From assembly GCA_041391365.1 (NCBI GenBank), contig JAWKOC010000001.1, positions 672,630-736,629 of the forward strand: a DNA stretch of 64,000 nt, read 5' to 3'. The notes under the pieces were generated by a model that worked only from the letters and a program-made list of their open reading frames with translations, was not told the DNA's origin and searched no databases. This document shows, one piece after another, positions 34,414-42,963 of the stretch. Origin of the DNA: JAGRAX01 sp041391365. GTDB lineage: Bacteria; Bdellovibrionota_G; JALEGL01; JAGRMV01. The position numbers and the translations under genes are program-made. How positions within the stretch are numbered: position 1 is the stretch's first letter; every line of letters begins with the position of its first letter.

Positions 34414-35733
34414 TTAGCCTCGCCGCGAAGATTTGAGGCGAGCTGCTTTGGGGCCCAAAAAGCCTTCGTAATGATGACTTAACAAATGCCCTTCAATTTG
34501 TGCCATTGTGTCCAACGCTACACCAATCACAATCAACAGACTGGTTCCCCCGAAGTAGAAGGAAACCCCTGCTTTGGTTTGCAATAGAACAGGCAAAACA
34601 CAAACTGCTGCAATGTATGCAGCTCCAACCAAGGTTAAACGTTCCAAAACTCTTTCAATATAATCGGAGGTGTTTTTTCCAGGACGAATTCCTGGTACAT
34701 ATCCACCAAATTTTTTCATATTCTCAGCGACATCTACGGGATTGAATTGAACAGCCGTGTAGAAAAAACAGAAGAACACAATCAATACTACCTGTAACGT
34801 ATTGTAGATCCATCCCCCAAAATGAAGATGCTGGATGATCGGCTCAAGCCAAGCAATGCCCGAAAAGGCAGCCATGGTTGCTGGAAAGGTAAGAAGTGAA
34901 CTTGCAAAAATGGGGGGAATCACACCCGCCATATTGATTTTCAAAGGAAGATACGTACTTTGACCTTGGTACATTTTTCGACCCACAACACGTTTTGCGT
35001 ATTGGACTGGTATTCGACGCTGAGCCTGCTCAAAATATACAATGGCGTACACAACAAGCAACATCAAAGCAATCAGAAGCAACAATCCTACGGGGCTCAA
35101 TTGGCCATTTTGAACCATATCCACGGTATTGTAAATGGCTCTAGGAAACCCTGCCACAATCCCTGCAAAGATGATCAACGAGATTCCGTTTCCAATTCCT
35201 CTTTCCGTGATTTGCTCACCCAACCACATCAAAAAGGTTGTTCCAGCCGTCAACGTGACCACCGTCATAAATTTAAACATGATTCCAGGATTGGCAACGA
35301 CGGCAACACCATCAGGCGTTCTCTGACTTTCCAAAAAAGTGGCAAGACCAATACCCTGAACAATGCTCAGAGCAATGGTGGCATATCGAGAGTACTGATT
35401 GATTTTCCGTCTTCCCATTTCTCCTTCTTTTTGAAGCTTTTCCAAATAAGGAAAAACCACCGTCAGAAGTTGAAAGATAATAGAAGCACTGATGTAGGGC
35501 ATGATCCCCAGTGCAAAGATTGAAAATCTTTCCAAAGCTCCACCACTGAAAAGATTGAATACCTCCAAAAATGTCCCCGCCAGCGTAGCAAAATAATCGT
35601 TCAACGCTACAGGATCTACCCCTGGGGTAGGAACATGAACTCCCAATCGGTACACAGCAAGGAGTGCAAGCGTAAAAACAATTCGTTTTCGAAGCTCTGG
35701 CACTTTGGCCATATTTGCGATTTGGGCAGCCAT
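34414..35733 (-). CDS. secY: Preprotein translocase subunit SecY
   Basis: A 439-aa, ten-helix channel protein. FSIFALGIMPYISASIIFQLL (helix 2 region), the cytosolic loop KEGEMGRRKINQYSRYAT, GNGISLIIFAGIVAGFP, and the C-terminal region with FLGPKAARLKSSRRG are typical. It forms the Sec channel with SecE (also in this window) and SecG. It starts 9 nt after rplO. The start MAAQIANMAKVPEL is the usual amphipathic N-terminus. Confidence 0.97.
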   Translation of the reverse strand: MAAQIANMAKVPELRKRIVFTLALLAVYRLGVHVPTPGVDPVALNDYFATLAGTFLEVFNLFSGGALERFSIFALGIMPYISASIIFQLLTVVFPYLEKLQKEGEMGRRKINQYSRYATIALSIVQGIGLATFLESQRTPDGVAVVANPGIMFKFMTVVTLTAGTTFLMWLGEQITERGIGNGISLIIFAGIVAGFPRAIYNTVDMVQNGQLSPVGLLLLIALMLLVVYAIVYFEQAQRRIPVQYAKRVVGRKMYQGQSTYLPLKINMAGVIPPIFASSLLTFPATMAAFSGIAWLEPIIQHLHFGGWIYNTLQVVLIVFFCFFYTAVQFNPVDVAENMKKFGGYVPGIRPGKNTSDYIERVLERLTLVGAAYIAAVCVLPVLLQTKAGVSFYFGGTSLLIVIGVALDTMAQIEGHLLSHHYEGFLGPKAARLKSSRRG

Positions 35734-35742
35734 GATCCCTTT

Positions 35743-36216
35743 CTATGAAGCGGTTGCAGAGGTTTCAGTCTTTTTGGTTTCTACAACAGATCCGCCCAAA
35801 GACTCGATCACTTCTTTTGCCTTTGAACTGACCCACAACCCTTCCACGGATATTTTCTTGGTCAAATTTCCATTGGCCAACACTTTTACTTTTCCTCTGA
35901 ACCCAGGACGGAGGAACTTTTTCTCTTTGAGCTGCTGGACATTGACAAGAGTACCTTGCTCAAAACATTCAAGAACTCGAAGACCTATGACTTGAACTTT
36001 TTCTTTTTTGAGACTGGTAAACCCAAACTTTGGCAAACGTCTCATCAAAGGCATTTGACCACCTTCAAAACCAATGCCTACTCCTCCACCTGAACGAGCA
36101 GACTGTCCTTTGTGACCTTTCCCTGAGGTCTTTCCCAACCCTGAGCCTTCTCCTCTTCCGAGTCGTTTACGACCTTTTCGCGCGCCCTCAGGGGCTTTCA
36201 AATTCGACAAATCCAT
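35743..36216 (-). CDS. rplO: 50S ribosomal protein L15
   Basis: A 157-aa L15 with the basic N-terminus RKGRKRLGRGEGSGLGKTSGKGHKGQ (split across about 14-39), the FEGGQMPLMRRLPKFGF motif, and a C-terminal part with FRGKVKVLANG and LWVSSKAKEVIESLGG. L15 is an early 23S rRNA binder. Standard position before secY. Confidence 0.97.
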   Translation of the reverse strand: MDLSNLKAPEGARKGRKRLGRGEGSGLGKTSGKGHKGQSARSGGGVGIGFEGGQMPLMRRLPKFGFTSLKKEKVQVIGLRVLECFEQGTLVNVQQLKEKKFLRPGFRGKVKVLANGNLTKKISVEGLWVSSKAKEVIESLGGSVVETKKTETSATAS

Positions 36217-36227
36217 GACTTACTCCG

Positions 36228-36614
36228 TTATTTTTTTTTGGCAGCTTTTTTGGCTGTCTTTTTTGTGACCTTTTTGGTCGTTTTTTTGGTGGCTTTTTTC
36301 TGAGGAGCTTTGGCCGTAGTTTTTTTTGAGACTTTTGCTTTTGCAGTAGCCTTTTCTTTTTTTACGGGAGCCTTGCCCTCTTTGATTTCCACTTGATTCT
36401 TTTTCTCAATCTTTTTTTCTTGGCCATCGTGAGGTTTTACTTCAAGCAAATGAATGACTTTTTTGATCATCCCACGCGTAGAAGCTGTATCCTCCAACAC
36501 CACTTTTTTATGGGTTTTGGTTAACCCCAATCCCAAAAGATTGGCTTTTTGGATTTTTGTTGATCGGATTGAACTTTTTTTCAATCGAACATGAATCTTT
36601 TTTGCTGCACCCAT
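36228..36614 (-). CDS. rpmD: 50S ribosomal protein L30 with a basic tail doubling its length
   Basis: Residues 1-60 are a normal L30 (IHVRLKKSSIRSTKIQKANL, LGLTKTHKKVVLED, RGMIKKVIHLLEV). About 65 further residues of Lys, Ala and Thr repeats (KKATKKTTKKVTKKTAKK and similar) follow, making 128 aa instead of about 60. The tail is probably disordered and binds RNA; this is inferred from composition. It lies between rpsE and rplO. Confidence 0.94.
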   Translation of the reverse strand: MGAAKKIHVRLKKSSIRSTKIQKANLLGLGLTKTHKKVVLEDTASTRGMIKKVIHLLEVKPHDGQEKKIEKKNQVEIKEGKAPVKKEKATAKAKVSKKTTAKAPQKKATKKTTKKVTKKTAKKAAKKK

Positions 36615-36616
36615 GA

Positions 36617-37153
36617 TTACTCACCTTTTTGCGCACTGTTTGCGCCTTCTTCTGTTCCACTTACTTCAATTTTTCCACCACGATCCAAGAAAATTTTCTG
36701 AGATTCACCCAATTTTCTCAAAGCGTCCATGGTTGCTTTGACAACATTATGAGGGTTTGAAGTTCCAATGGATTTGCTCAAAAGATCCTGAACACCGGCA
36801 GCCTCTACAACAGCTCGAACAGCACCACCCGCAATCACTCCAGTTCCATGAGAGGCTGGTTTGAGCAAAACTTTTCCAGAACCATAGCATCCAATGACTT
36901 CCTGTAGAATCGTGCCATTTTTCAAAGGAACACGAATCAACTCTCTTCTCGCTGCGGCACTACCTTTTCGAATGGCCTCAGGAACTTCATTTGCTTTTCC
37001 AAGACCAACACCTACACTGCCATTTTTATCGCCAGAAACGACAATCGCAGAGAAGCTGAAACGGCGTCCACCTTTTACAACTTTTGCAACTCGATTTACT
37101 TTGATAACGTTTTCAACCAAGTTGGTTTCGTTGTTGTTTTCAATATTCGACAT
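36617..37153 (-). CDS. rpsE: 30S ribosomal protein S5
   Basis: A 178-aa S5: VNRVAKVVKGGRRFSFSAIV, VGVGLGKANEVPEAIRKG, then GTGVIAGGAVRAVVEAAG and the C-terminal SNPHNVVKATMDALRKL. The ATG at 37153 has AAGGA upstream and follows rplR by 19 nt; a longer start would sit in rplR. S5 helps decoding accuracy and the 30S head-body joint. Confidence 0.97.
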   Translation of the reverse strand: MSNIENNNETNLVENVIKVNRVAKVVKGGRRFSFSAIVVSGDKNGSVGVGLGKANEVPEAIRKGSAAARRELIRVPLKNGTILQEVIGCYGSGKVLLKPASHGTGVIAGGAVRAVVEAAGVQDLLSKSIGTSNPHNVVKATMDALRKLGESQKIFLDRGGKIEVSGTEEGANSAQKGE

Positions 37154-37172
37154 CTGATTCGATCCTTTTTCT

Positions 37173-37535
37173 TTAAAATTGCAAACCGTTTTCTCTGGCA
37201 GCATCGGCCAAAGCTTTTACTCGCCCATGATACAGATAAGCTCCTCGATCAAAACATACCTCAAGGATGTTTTGAGCTTTGGCTCTTTCCGCAACCAATG
37301 CACCCACAGCCGACGCAGCTTCCATGGAAACTGTGTTTTTCACTTTGGTTTTAACTTCCGTCAACAGGGTCGATGCGCTGACCAAAGTTTTATGTTGTTG
37401 GTCATCAATAATCTGCGCATACACATGCTTGTTACTTCGAAACACACACAGTCGCGGTCGACTTGCATTGGAAACAACTTTTTTTCGAACTCTGCTTTGA
37501 CGAATCAATTTTTGCTTTTGTCTTTGTTCACTCAT
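37173..37535 (-). CDS. rplR: 50S ribosomal protein L18
   Basis: A 120-aa L18: KLIRQSRVRKKV, RPRLCVFRSNKHVYAQIIDD, AAVGALVAERAKAQNI and the C-terminal FDRGAYLYHGRVKALADAAR ENGLQF. It binds 5S rRNA with L5 (rplE, same operon). Normal length and place. Confidence 0.97.
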   Translation of the reverse strand: MSEQRQKQKLIRQSRVRKKVVSNASRPRLCVFRSNKHVYAQIIDDQQHKTLVSASTLLTEVKTKVKNTVSMEAASAVGALVAERAKAQNILEVCFDRGAYLYHGRVKALADAARENGLQF

Positions 37536-37552
37536 TTTTTTACCTCACCAGC

Positions 37553-38098
37553 TTATGCTGAAGCTGACTTACCAGCTTTTCTACGAATGACTTCACTCGC
37601 ATATTTTACACCCTTACCTTTGTAAGGTTCTGGTCTTCGAAAATCTCTAATTTCAGCAGCAACCTGACCCACCAACTGTTTGTCTGGTCCTTCAATGGTA
37701 AGCTTGCTTTGTTTATCCACTTCGATTTGAATCCCATCAGGAATCGAGTACACAACAGGGTGTGAAAAACCCAAAGCCAATTCAAGTTCTCTACCTTTCA
37801 CTTGGGCACGATAACCAACACCGTTGATTTCCAAATCTTTTTTGAACCCGTTAGCACAACCTTCAATCATGTTTGCAATGATACTTCGAACCAGTCCAAA
37901 GTTAGATCGTGGTTCTTCTTCACCTTCTTCATGAATCATCGAACACAGCACTTCACTGCCGCTGATGTTCAATGTAATTTCAGGTTCCAAAGTGTAACTC
38001 AAATTTCCTTTTGGACCTTGTACTTTCACAACAGATCCATCCACACTTACATTGACTCCCGAAGGAATGGTAATGGGTTTTTTTCCAACTCTAGACAT
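37553..38098 (-). CDS. rplF: 50S ribosomal protein L6
   Basis: A 181-aa L6: MSRVGKKPITIPSGVNVSV at the start and the C-terminal signature GPDKQLVGQVAAEIRDFRRPEPYKGKGVKYA. The two repeated alpha-beta domains are both present. L6 binds near the sarcin-ricin loop where EF-G and EF-Tu act. Followed by rplR with a 17-nt gap. Confidence 0.97.
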   Translation of the reverse strand: MSRVGKKPITIPSGVNVSVDGSVVKVQGPKGNLSYTLEPEITLNISGSEVLCSMIHEEGEEEPRSNFGLVRSIIANMIEGCANGFKKDLEINGVGYRAQVKGRELELALGFSHPVVYSIPDGIQIEVDKQSKLTIEGPDKQLVGQVAAEIRDFRRPEPYKGKGVKYASEVIRRKAGKSASA

Positions 38099-38109
38099 AA
38101 CTAACTCCC

Positions 38110-38508
38110 TTAGCTTACTCGACAGAGCAGCTCGCCACCGACTGCGTGTTCAAAGGCTTGACCATCTGTCATCACGCCTTTCGAAGTTGACAAAATCAAA
38201 GTTGCAAACGGATTTTTTAAAGTATGCAGTTTTTCAACATTTGCATATCTACGACAACCTGGTTTGCTTAAACGTTTGATTTCCCGAATCATAGGATCCA
38301 TCGTTTCGTTGTATTTAAGCGCAACTTCCAAGGTTGGAAAAGTTCCGTCGTTTTTGGTTTCAAAAGAAGAAATATAACCTTCTTCTTTTAGAATTCTAGC
38401 CAACTCGTAATTGATTTTTGTAAAATTGGTTGAGACCGTCTGATGTTTCGCTCGCTGAGCGTTACGAATTCTGGTCAGAAAATCTGCAATTGGATCGGTT
38501 TGAGCCAT
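38110..38508 (-). CDS. rpsH: 30S ribosomal protein S8
   Basis: A 132-aa S8: DPIADFLTRIRNAQRAKH, RILKEEGYISSFE, and the C-terminal LSTSKGVMTDGQAFEHAVGGELLCRV. S8 binds the central domain of 16S rRNA. It follows rplE with only a 20-nt gap, so the rpsN (S14) gene normally found there is absent. Confidence 0.97.
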   Translation of the reverse strand: MAQTDPIADFLTRIRNAQRAKHQTVSTNFTKINYELARILKEEGYISSFETKNDGTFPTLEVALKYNETMDPMIREIKRLSKPGCRRYANVEKLHTLKNPFATLILSTSKGVMTDGQAFEHAVGGELLCRVS

Positions 38509-38528
38509 TTCATCTACTCCTTAAAAAA

Positions 38529-39077
38529 TTAACGATCTCTAAAAGGAACACCCAACTGTCCCAAGAGTTCCTTCGCATGTGTTTTGTCTTTTGCTGTCGT
38601 AACAAAAGTGATGTTCATTCCCAAAATCTTATCGACTTTGTCAAAATCAATCTCAGGGAAAATGATGTGTTCTTTTACACCCAACGTATAGTTTCCGTCT
38701 TTGTCAAAAGCTTTGATGGAAACACCTTTGAAATCTCGTACACGAGGCAACGCAACGTTTACCAATCGATCCAAGAACTCATACATTCTTTCATTTCTCA
38801 ACGTTACTTTGCATCCAATGGGCATCCCCTGACGAAGTTTGAAGTTCGCAATGGCCTTTTTGGCTTTCGTCACAACAGGTTTTTGTCCTGTAATGGCCGC
38901 CATATCTTGGGTAGCATTTTGGATGAGCTTTGCATCAGCTACTGCTTGCCCCAGACCCATGTTCACAACAATCTTAGACAACTTTGGAATCGCATTTACA
39001 TTTTTGATTCCCAACTTTGTTGACAAAGAAGAAACGATTTCATTTTTATATTTTTCTTTCAAACGAGGCATAGCCAT
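38529..39077 (-). CDS. rplE: 50S ribosomal protein L5
   Basis: A 182-aa L5: MPRLKEKYKNEIV, NAIPKLSKIVVNMGLG, ITGQKPVVTKAKKAIANFKLR, GMPIGCKVTLR and the P-site loop near the C-terminus. It binds 5S rRNA and contacts P-site tRNA. The ATG at 39077 or a second at 39071 could both start it. Next gene is rpsH. Confidence 0.97.
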   Translation of the reverse strand: MAMPRLKEKYKNEIVSSLSTKLGIKNVNAIPKLSKIVVNMGLGQAVADAKLIQNATQDMAAITGQKPVVTKAKKAIANFKLRQGMPIGCKVTLRNERMYEFLDRLVNVALPRVRDFKGVSIKAFDKDGNYTLGVKEHIIFPEIDFDKVDKILGMNITFVTTAKDKTHAKELLGQLGVPFRDR

Positions 39078-39086
39078 AACGTCTCC

Positions 39087-39431
39087 CTATTTCTTCCCTT
39101 CTTTGGCCGCTGTTTTCTTGGTCGCCTTTTTGGTTTTGGTTTCCGTTTTTTTGGCGACTTTTTCTTTTGAACCAGCGGGTGAAGCACTAATCAATTTCAC
39201 ATTGGACAAATGAATGGGGGCTTCAATTTCTTTGATTCCACCTTGAGGATTGTCCTGAGTTGGTTTTTGATGTTTTTTCACCAAGTTTACTTTTTCAACA
39301 ATGACACTGTCGAATTTGGGAATGATGCGAAGAACTTTACCGGTTTTTTTCGCAGCAGACTCTTTTCCAGAAATCACTTGAACAGTGTCTCCTACTTTAA
39401 TTTTTTTATTTGCTCGACTTTGCTTAACCAT
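39087..39431 (-). CDS. rplX: 50S ribosomal protein L24 with a basic tail
   Basis: A 114-aa L24. The KOW motif is KIKVGDTVQVISGKE, followed by GKVLRIIPKFDSVIVEKVN and GGIKEIEAPIHLSNVKL. The last 25 residues or so are Lys/Thr/Ala-rich (KKTETKTKKATKKTAAK). L24 starts 50S assembly. The ATG at 39431 overlaps the rplN stop as TGATG; a GTG one codon upstream is possible. Confidence 0.95.
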   Translation of the reverse strand: MVKQSRANKKIKVGDTVQVISGKESAAKKTGKVLRIIPKFDSVIVEKVNLVKKHQKPTQDNPQGGIKEIEAPIHLSNVKLISASPAGSKEKVAKKTETKTKKATKKTAAKEGKK

Positions 39432-39799
39432 CACAATACCTCTGGTGCCAAAGAAATAATTTTCATAAAATTGTGTGAACGAAGCTCGCGCGCAACGGGT
39501 CCAAAAATACGAGTTCCAATGGGTTCCTTGTTTGGTGTAATCAACACCGCAGAGTTATCATCAAAACGGATGTAAGAACCATCAGCTCTACGAATTTCTT
39601 TTTTCGTGCGAACCACAACAGCTTTTTTCACATCGCCTTTTTTGGCCTTTGCGTTTGGAATTGCTTCCTTCACAGAGACAACAATAATGTCACCAATGCT
39701 AGCGTATTTTCTTCGGGTTCCACCAAGAACTTTAATACACTGCACTCGTCTTGCGCCGGAATTATCCGCCACATCTAACATGCTTTCTACCTGAATCAT
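39431..39799 (-). CDS. rplN: 50S ribosomal protein L14
   Basis: A 122-aa L14, exactly the family length: MIQVESMLDVADNSGARRVQ, VLGGTRRKYASIGDII, VVRTKKEIRRADGSYIRFDDNSAVL (split) and the C-terminal IFGPVARELR. It forms intersubunit bridges and binds the silencing factor RsfS. Start overlaps the rpsQ stop by 4 nt. Confidence 0.98.
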   Translation of the reverse strand: MIQVESMLDVADNSGARRVQCIKVLGGTRRKYASIGDIIVVSVKEAIPNAKAKKGDVKKAVVVRTKKEIRRADGSYIRFDDNSAVLITPNKEPIGTRIFGPVARELRSHNFMKIISLAPEVL

Positions 39800-40179
39800 T
39801 TCTTTTTCCCTGCACTTTTCTTTTTGGTTTTGGCCTTCGTTTTGGCAGAAGCACTTTTCTTTTTGGTTTCCGACGAATCGGCTTGCGCTTCCACACCCAA
39901 ACGATCAGGATGCAATTTGTTTTCTCTCAAGGTTTCGATCAAAACCCATCGTTTGGTTTTGCTCAACGGTCGAGACTGACGAATCCGAACCAAATCACCT
40001 TCTTTGGTTACATTTTTTTCGTCATGAGCTGTAAATTTGTTTTTTCGAATAACAACTTTTTCAAGAAGTGGATGCAAAACCCGGCGGCTCGCTTCAACAA
40101 CGATGGTTTTATTCATTTTTGCACTTTTTACGGTGCCAACAAGTTCTTTACGAATTCTAATTTTTGTAGCTGTAGACAT
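39796..40179 (-). CDS. rpsQ: 30S ribosomal protein S17 with a basic tail
   Basis: A 127-aa S17 compared with about 85 usually. The OB-fold core is clear: LVGTVKSAKMNKTIVVEASR, HPLLEKVVIRKNKFTAHDE, GDLVRIRQSRPLSKTKRWVL. The last 30 residues are Lys/Ala/Ser-rich (KKKSASAKTKAKTKKKSAGK). It binds the 5' domain of 16S rRNA. Standard position between rpmC and rplN. Confidence 0.95.
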   Translation of the reverse strand: MSTATKIRIRKELVGTVKSAKMNKTIVVEASRRVLHPLLEKVVIRKNKFTAHDEKNVTKEGDLVRIRQSRPLSKTKRWVLIETLRENKLHPDRLGVEAQADSSETKKKSASAKTKAKTKKKSAGKKK

Positions 40180-40188
40180 GTATAACTC

Positions 40189-40407
40189 CTACAAAGCAGT
40201 TTGCTTATCTTTCAAAATAGTATGAAGACGAGCAATGTTTCGCTTGGTTTTCCGAATCAACGCAGAATCCTCCAACTGACCACTTTTGTTTTTGAACTGC
40301 AACTGTTGCAATTCTTTCGTGTAGTCTTCTATGGTATTGGCAAGTTCATCGGCCCCCATGGATCGGAAGCTCGTGAGCATTTCTTTTTTATGTTTAAACT
40401 CTTTCAT
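40189..40407 (-). CDS. rpmC: 50S ribosomal protein L29
   Basis: A 72-aa coiled L29: SMGADELANTIEDYTKELQQL QFKNKSGQLEDSALIRKTKRNIARLHTIL is the two-helix hairpin. L29 sits at the tunnel exit near the trigger factor and SRP site. Lies between rplP and rpsQ. Confidence 0.96.
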   Translation of the reverse strand: MKEFKHKKEMLTSFRSMGADELANTIEDYTKELQQLQFKNKSGQLEDSALIRKTKRNIARLHTILKDKQTAL

Positions 40408-40420
40408 TGCACATACCTTC

Positions 40421-40834
40421 TTAACTTTCTTCCCGTTGAACGAATTTTGTTCCTAGGGGCAACTTGTGAGCCGCAAGACGAAATGCTTCCCGAGCAACTT
40501 CAGGTGTTACACCTTCCATTTCATAAAGAATGCGTCCTGGCTTGACGACTGCTACCCAATGATCCAATCCACCTTTTCCTTTACCCATCCGGGTTTCTGC
40601 AGGTTTTTTGGTCACAGGTTTATCGGGAAAAATACGTGTCCATACTTTTCCACCCCGCTTGATATAACGAGTCATTGAAATACGGGCGGCCTCGATCTGA
40701 CGAGATGTAATCCGTCCACACTCCATAACCTTCAACCCATAGTCACCAAATGCTAAGGTTGCTCCTCGATACGAAGTCCCCCGCATACGGCCTTTTTGCT
40801 GTTTACGATATTTAACTTTTGCTGGTTGTAACAT
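40421..40834 (-). CDS. rplP: 50S ribosomal protein L16
   Basis: A 137-aa L16: MLQPAKVKYRKQQKGRMRG, GDYGLKVMECGRITSRQIEAARIS, GKVWTRIFPDKPVTKKPAETRMGKGKG (in two parts) and VAREAFRLAAHKLPLGTKFV. It helps position A-site tRNA. Normal length, no indels. Confidence 0.97.
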   Translation of the reverse strand: MLQPAKVKYRKQQKGRMRGTSYRGATLAFGDYGLKVMECGRITSRQIEAARISMTRYIKRGGKVWTRIFPDKPVTKKPAETRMGKGKGGLDHWVAVVKPGRILYEMEGVTPEVAREAFRLAAHKLPLGTKFVQREES

Positions 40835-40843
40835 AACCTTTAC

Positions 40844-41518
40844 CTACCCCACCGCTACTTGATTGGAAGCCAATGCTTTGCGACGATCGGTGCGTGTTTG
40901 TACCAACCCTCGGTTGATCCAAACCTTCACTCCAATGATGCCATATGTCGTACTGGCGCCTGTTGTACCATAATCGATGTCCGCTCTCAAGGTGTGAAGA
41001 GGAACGCTACCTTCATGGTACCATTCTGCTCGAGCAATATCTGCTCCACCCAATCGGCCAGAAATCTTTACTTTGATGCCTTTTGCACCCAATTTCATAG
41101 AAGACTGTACGGCTCTTTTGATGACTCGTCGGAAAGCCACACGACGCTCCAATTGAAGCGCTATGTTTTCAGCCACCAACTGAGCATCCAACTCAGCTTT
41201 TCGTACTTCTTTGATATTCAAAGAAACTTCTTTGCCTGTCATACGCGCAATCTGAGCTTTGAGTTGATCAATGCCCGAACCACGTTTTCCAATGACAATA
41301 CCAGGTCGTGCTGTAAAAATGTCGATGGTGCATCGAGAAGCTGCTCGGGCAATCTCAATTTTGGATACCCCAGCATGATAAAGCTTCTTTTTTACAAGCT
41401 TTTTGATCTTGATGTCTTCATGAAGAAGTTCAGTATAGTTCTTTTCCGCATACCACCGAGACGCCCAAGGTCGGATGACACCTACTCGAAAACCTATTGG
41501 ATTTACCTTTTGACCCAC
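40844..41518 (-). CDS. rpsC: 30S ribosomal protein S3
   Basis: A 224-aa S3: MGQKVNPIGFRVGVIRPWAS, the KH domain with ARPGIVIGKRGSGIDQLK (about 70-87) and the C-terminal signature IKVKISGRLGGADIARAEWYHEG. It lines the mRNA entry channel. Follows rplV with a 9-nt gap. Confidence 0.97.
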   Translation of the reverse strand: MGQKVNPIGFRVGVIRPWASRWYAEKNYTELLHEDIKIKKLVKKKLYHAGVSKIEIARAASRCTIDIFTARPGIVIGKRGSGIDQLKAQIARMTGKEVSLNIKEVRKAELDAQLVAENIALQLERRVAFRRVIKRAVQSSMKLGAKGIKVKISGRLGGADIARAEWYHEGSVPLHTLRADIDYGTTGASTTYGIIGVKVWINRGLVQTRTDRRKALASNQVAVG

Positions 41519-41527
41519 GTCTAACTC

Positions 41528-41860
41528 CTATCGCTCGTCCACAACCACGGTAATATGGCTGGTTCTTTTGTTGATTTTGGTCGCACGGCCCTGAGCTCGT
41601 GGGGTAAACCGTTTCAAGGTTGGCCCTTCATCGACCGTGATGGTTTTTACAAAAAGATTGTCAACATCAACCGTTCCAGTGCTGGAAGCATTGGCAATGG
41701 CGCTGTTTAAAGTAGACAAAATCAGTTTTGCACCTTTTTTGGGTGTTACTTTCAACATACTGATCGCATCAGATACATTTCGTCCACGAATCATATCTAT
41801 CACCAAACGAGCTTTTCTCGCAGGCACTCTTGAGTATCTTAGGATTGCTTTGGAAGCCAT
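41528..41860 (-). CDS. rplV: 50S ribosomal protein L22
   Basis: A 110-aa L22: RYSRVPARKARLVIDMIRGR, LNSAIANASSTGTVDVDNL, and the tunnel hairpin and C-terminal FTPRAQGRATKINKRTSHI. The beta hairpin reaches into the peptide exit tunnel. Normal length. Confidence 0.97.
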   Translation of the reverse strand: MASKAILRYSRVPARKARLVIDMIRGRNVSDAISMLKVTPKKGAKLILSTLNSAIANASSTGTVDVDNLFVKTITVDEGPTLKRFTPRAQGRATKINKRTSHITVVVDER

Positions 41861-41862
41861 GA

Positions 41863-42138
41863 CTATTTACCTGTCTTTCTGTCCCCAGAATGAACATGAA
41901 ACGTGCGCGTCAATGCAAATTCACCCAATTTATGGCCCACCATGTTTTCCGTGATGAAAATGGGGAGGAATTTTCGACCGTTGTGAATCGCGAACGTATG
42001 CCCAACAAACTCAGGGACAATGGTAGATCTACGTGACCAGGTCTTGATCACTTGTTTTTTGCCTGTGGTATCGATATCTGTTACTTTTTTCAACAGATAA
42101 CCATCTACGAAAGGTCCTTTTTTCGTACTTCTAGACAT
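41863..42138 (-). CDS. rpsS: 30S ribosomal protein S19
   Basis: A 91-aa S19: MSRSTKKGPFVDGYLLKKV, IKTWSRRSTIVPEFVGHTFA, NMVGHKLGEFALTRTF. It lies in the 30S head next to S13. The start ATG overlaps the rplB stop (TAATG). Confidence 0.97.
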   Translation of the reverse strand: MSRSTKKGPFVDGYLLKKVTDIDTTGKKQVIKTWSRRSTIVPEFVGHTFAIHNGRKFLPIFITENMVGHKLGEFALTRTFHVHSGDRKTGK

Positions 42139-42963
42139 TATTTTTTCTTCCTTTCGACAATAAACTTGCTGGTACGTTTATTTTTGCGAGTTTTGTATCC
42201 TTTGGTTGGAATACCCCAAGGAGTAACTGGATGACGCCCACCTTTGGTTTTTCCTTCACCACCTCCATGCGGATGGTCTACAGGGTTCATTGCAGTACCT
42301 CGTACACGAGGATTTTTACCCAGCCATCGTGAACGACCCGCCTTACCAATCGTGATGTTTTCATGAGTAGGGTTAGAGAGCTGACCAATGGTGGCATAGC
42401 ACTCTTCTCGAACTTTCCGAATCTCACCCGATGGCATACGCAACAATGCAAAGCTAGAATCCCGGCTGATCAATTGAGCAGAAGCCCCTGCACTTCGTAC
42501 CATCTGCCCCCCAGCACCGATTTTCAACTCAATGTTGTGAACCAAGGTACCTGGTGGAATGTTACGCAATGCCAACGCATTCCCTGGACGAATTTCAGAG
42601 CCTTCACCGGCCTGAAGAACTGTTCCAACTGTCAATCCCAAGGGAGCCAAAATGTAACGTTTTTCACCATCAGCGTAGTTCAAAAGAGCAATACGTGCAG
42701 AACGATTTGGATCGTATTCGATCGAGGCCACAGTTGCAGGGATATTTTCTTTGTCTCTACGTACAAATCAATTTGACGATATCGCTTTTTGTGTCCGCCA
42801 CCAATCCAACGAGAAGTGATACGACCGTAACTGTTACGACCGCCAGATCTTTTTTGCTCTTGGTCAGCGGACGATAAGGTTTATCTGTAGTTAACTCTTC
42901 AAACGTAGACGTTGTAAGAAATCGTCTACCCGGAGTGATCGGTTTATATCTTTTGATTGCCAT
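42138..42963 (-). CDS. rplB: 50S ribosomal protein L2, broken by two indels
   Basis: MAIKRYKPITPGRRFLTTST starts one frame and ASIEYDPNRSARIALLNYAD continues in another. In between, adding one A to the run opposite 42850-42855 yields KKRSGGRNSYGRITSRWIGG and RYRQIDLYV. Adding one four-base repeat unit (TACG) near 42757-42764 yields VRRDKENIPATVAS. The result is 276 aa, the normal L2 length, with the peptidyl-transferase motif NPVDHPHGGGEG intact. L2 is essential for 50S function, so a truly dead gene is implausible; sequencing or assembly error is the likely cause. Confidence 0.92.
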
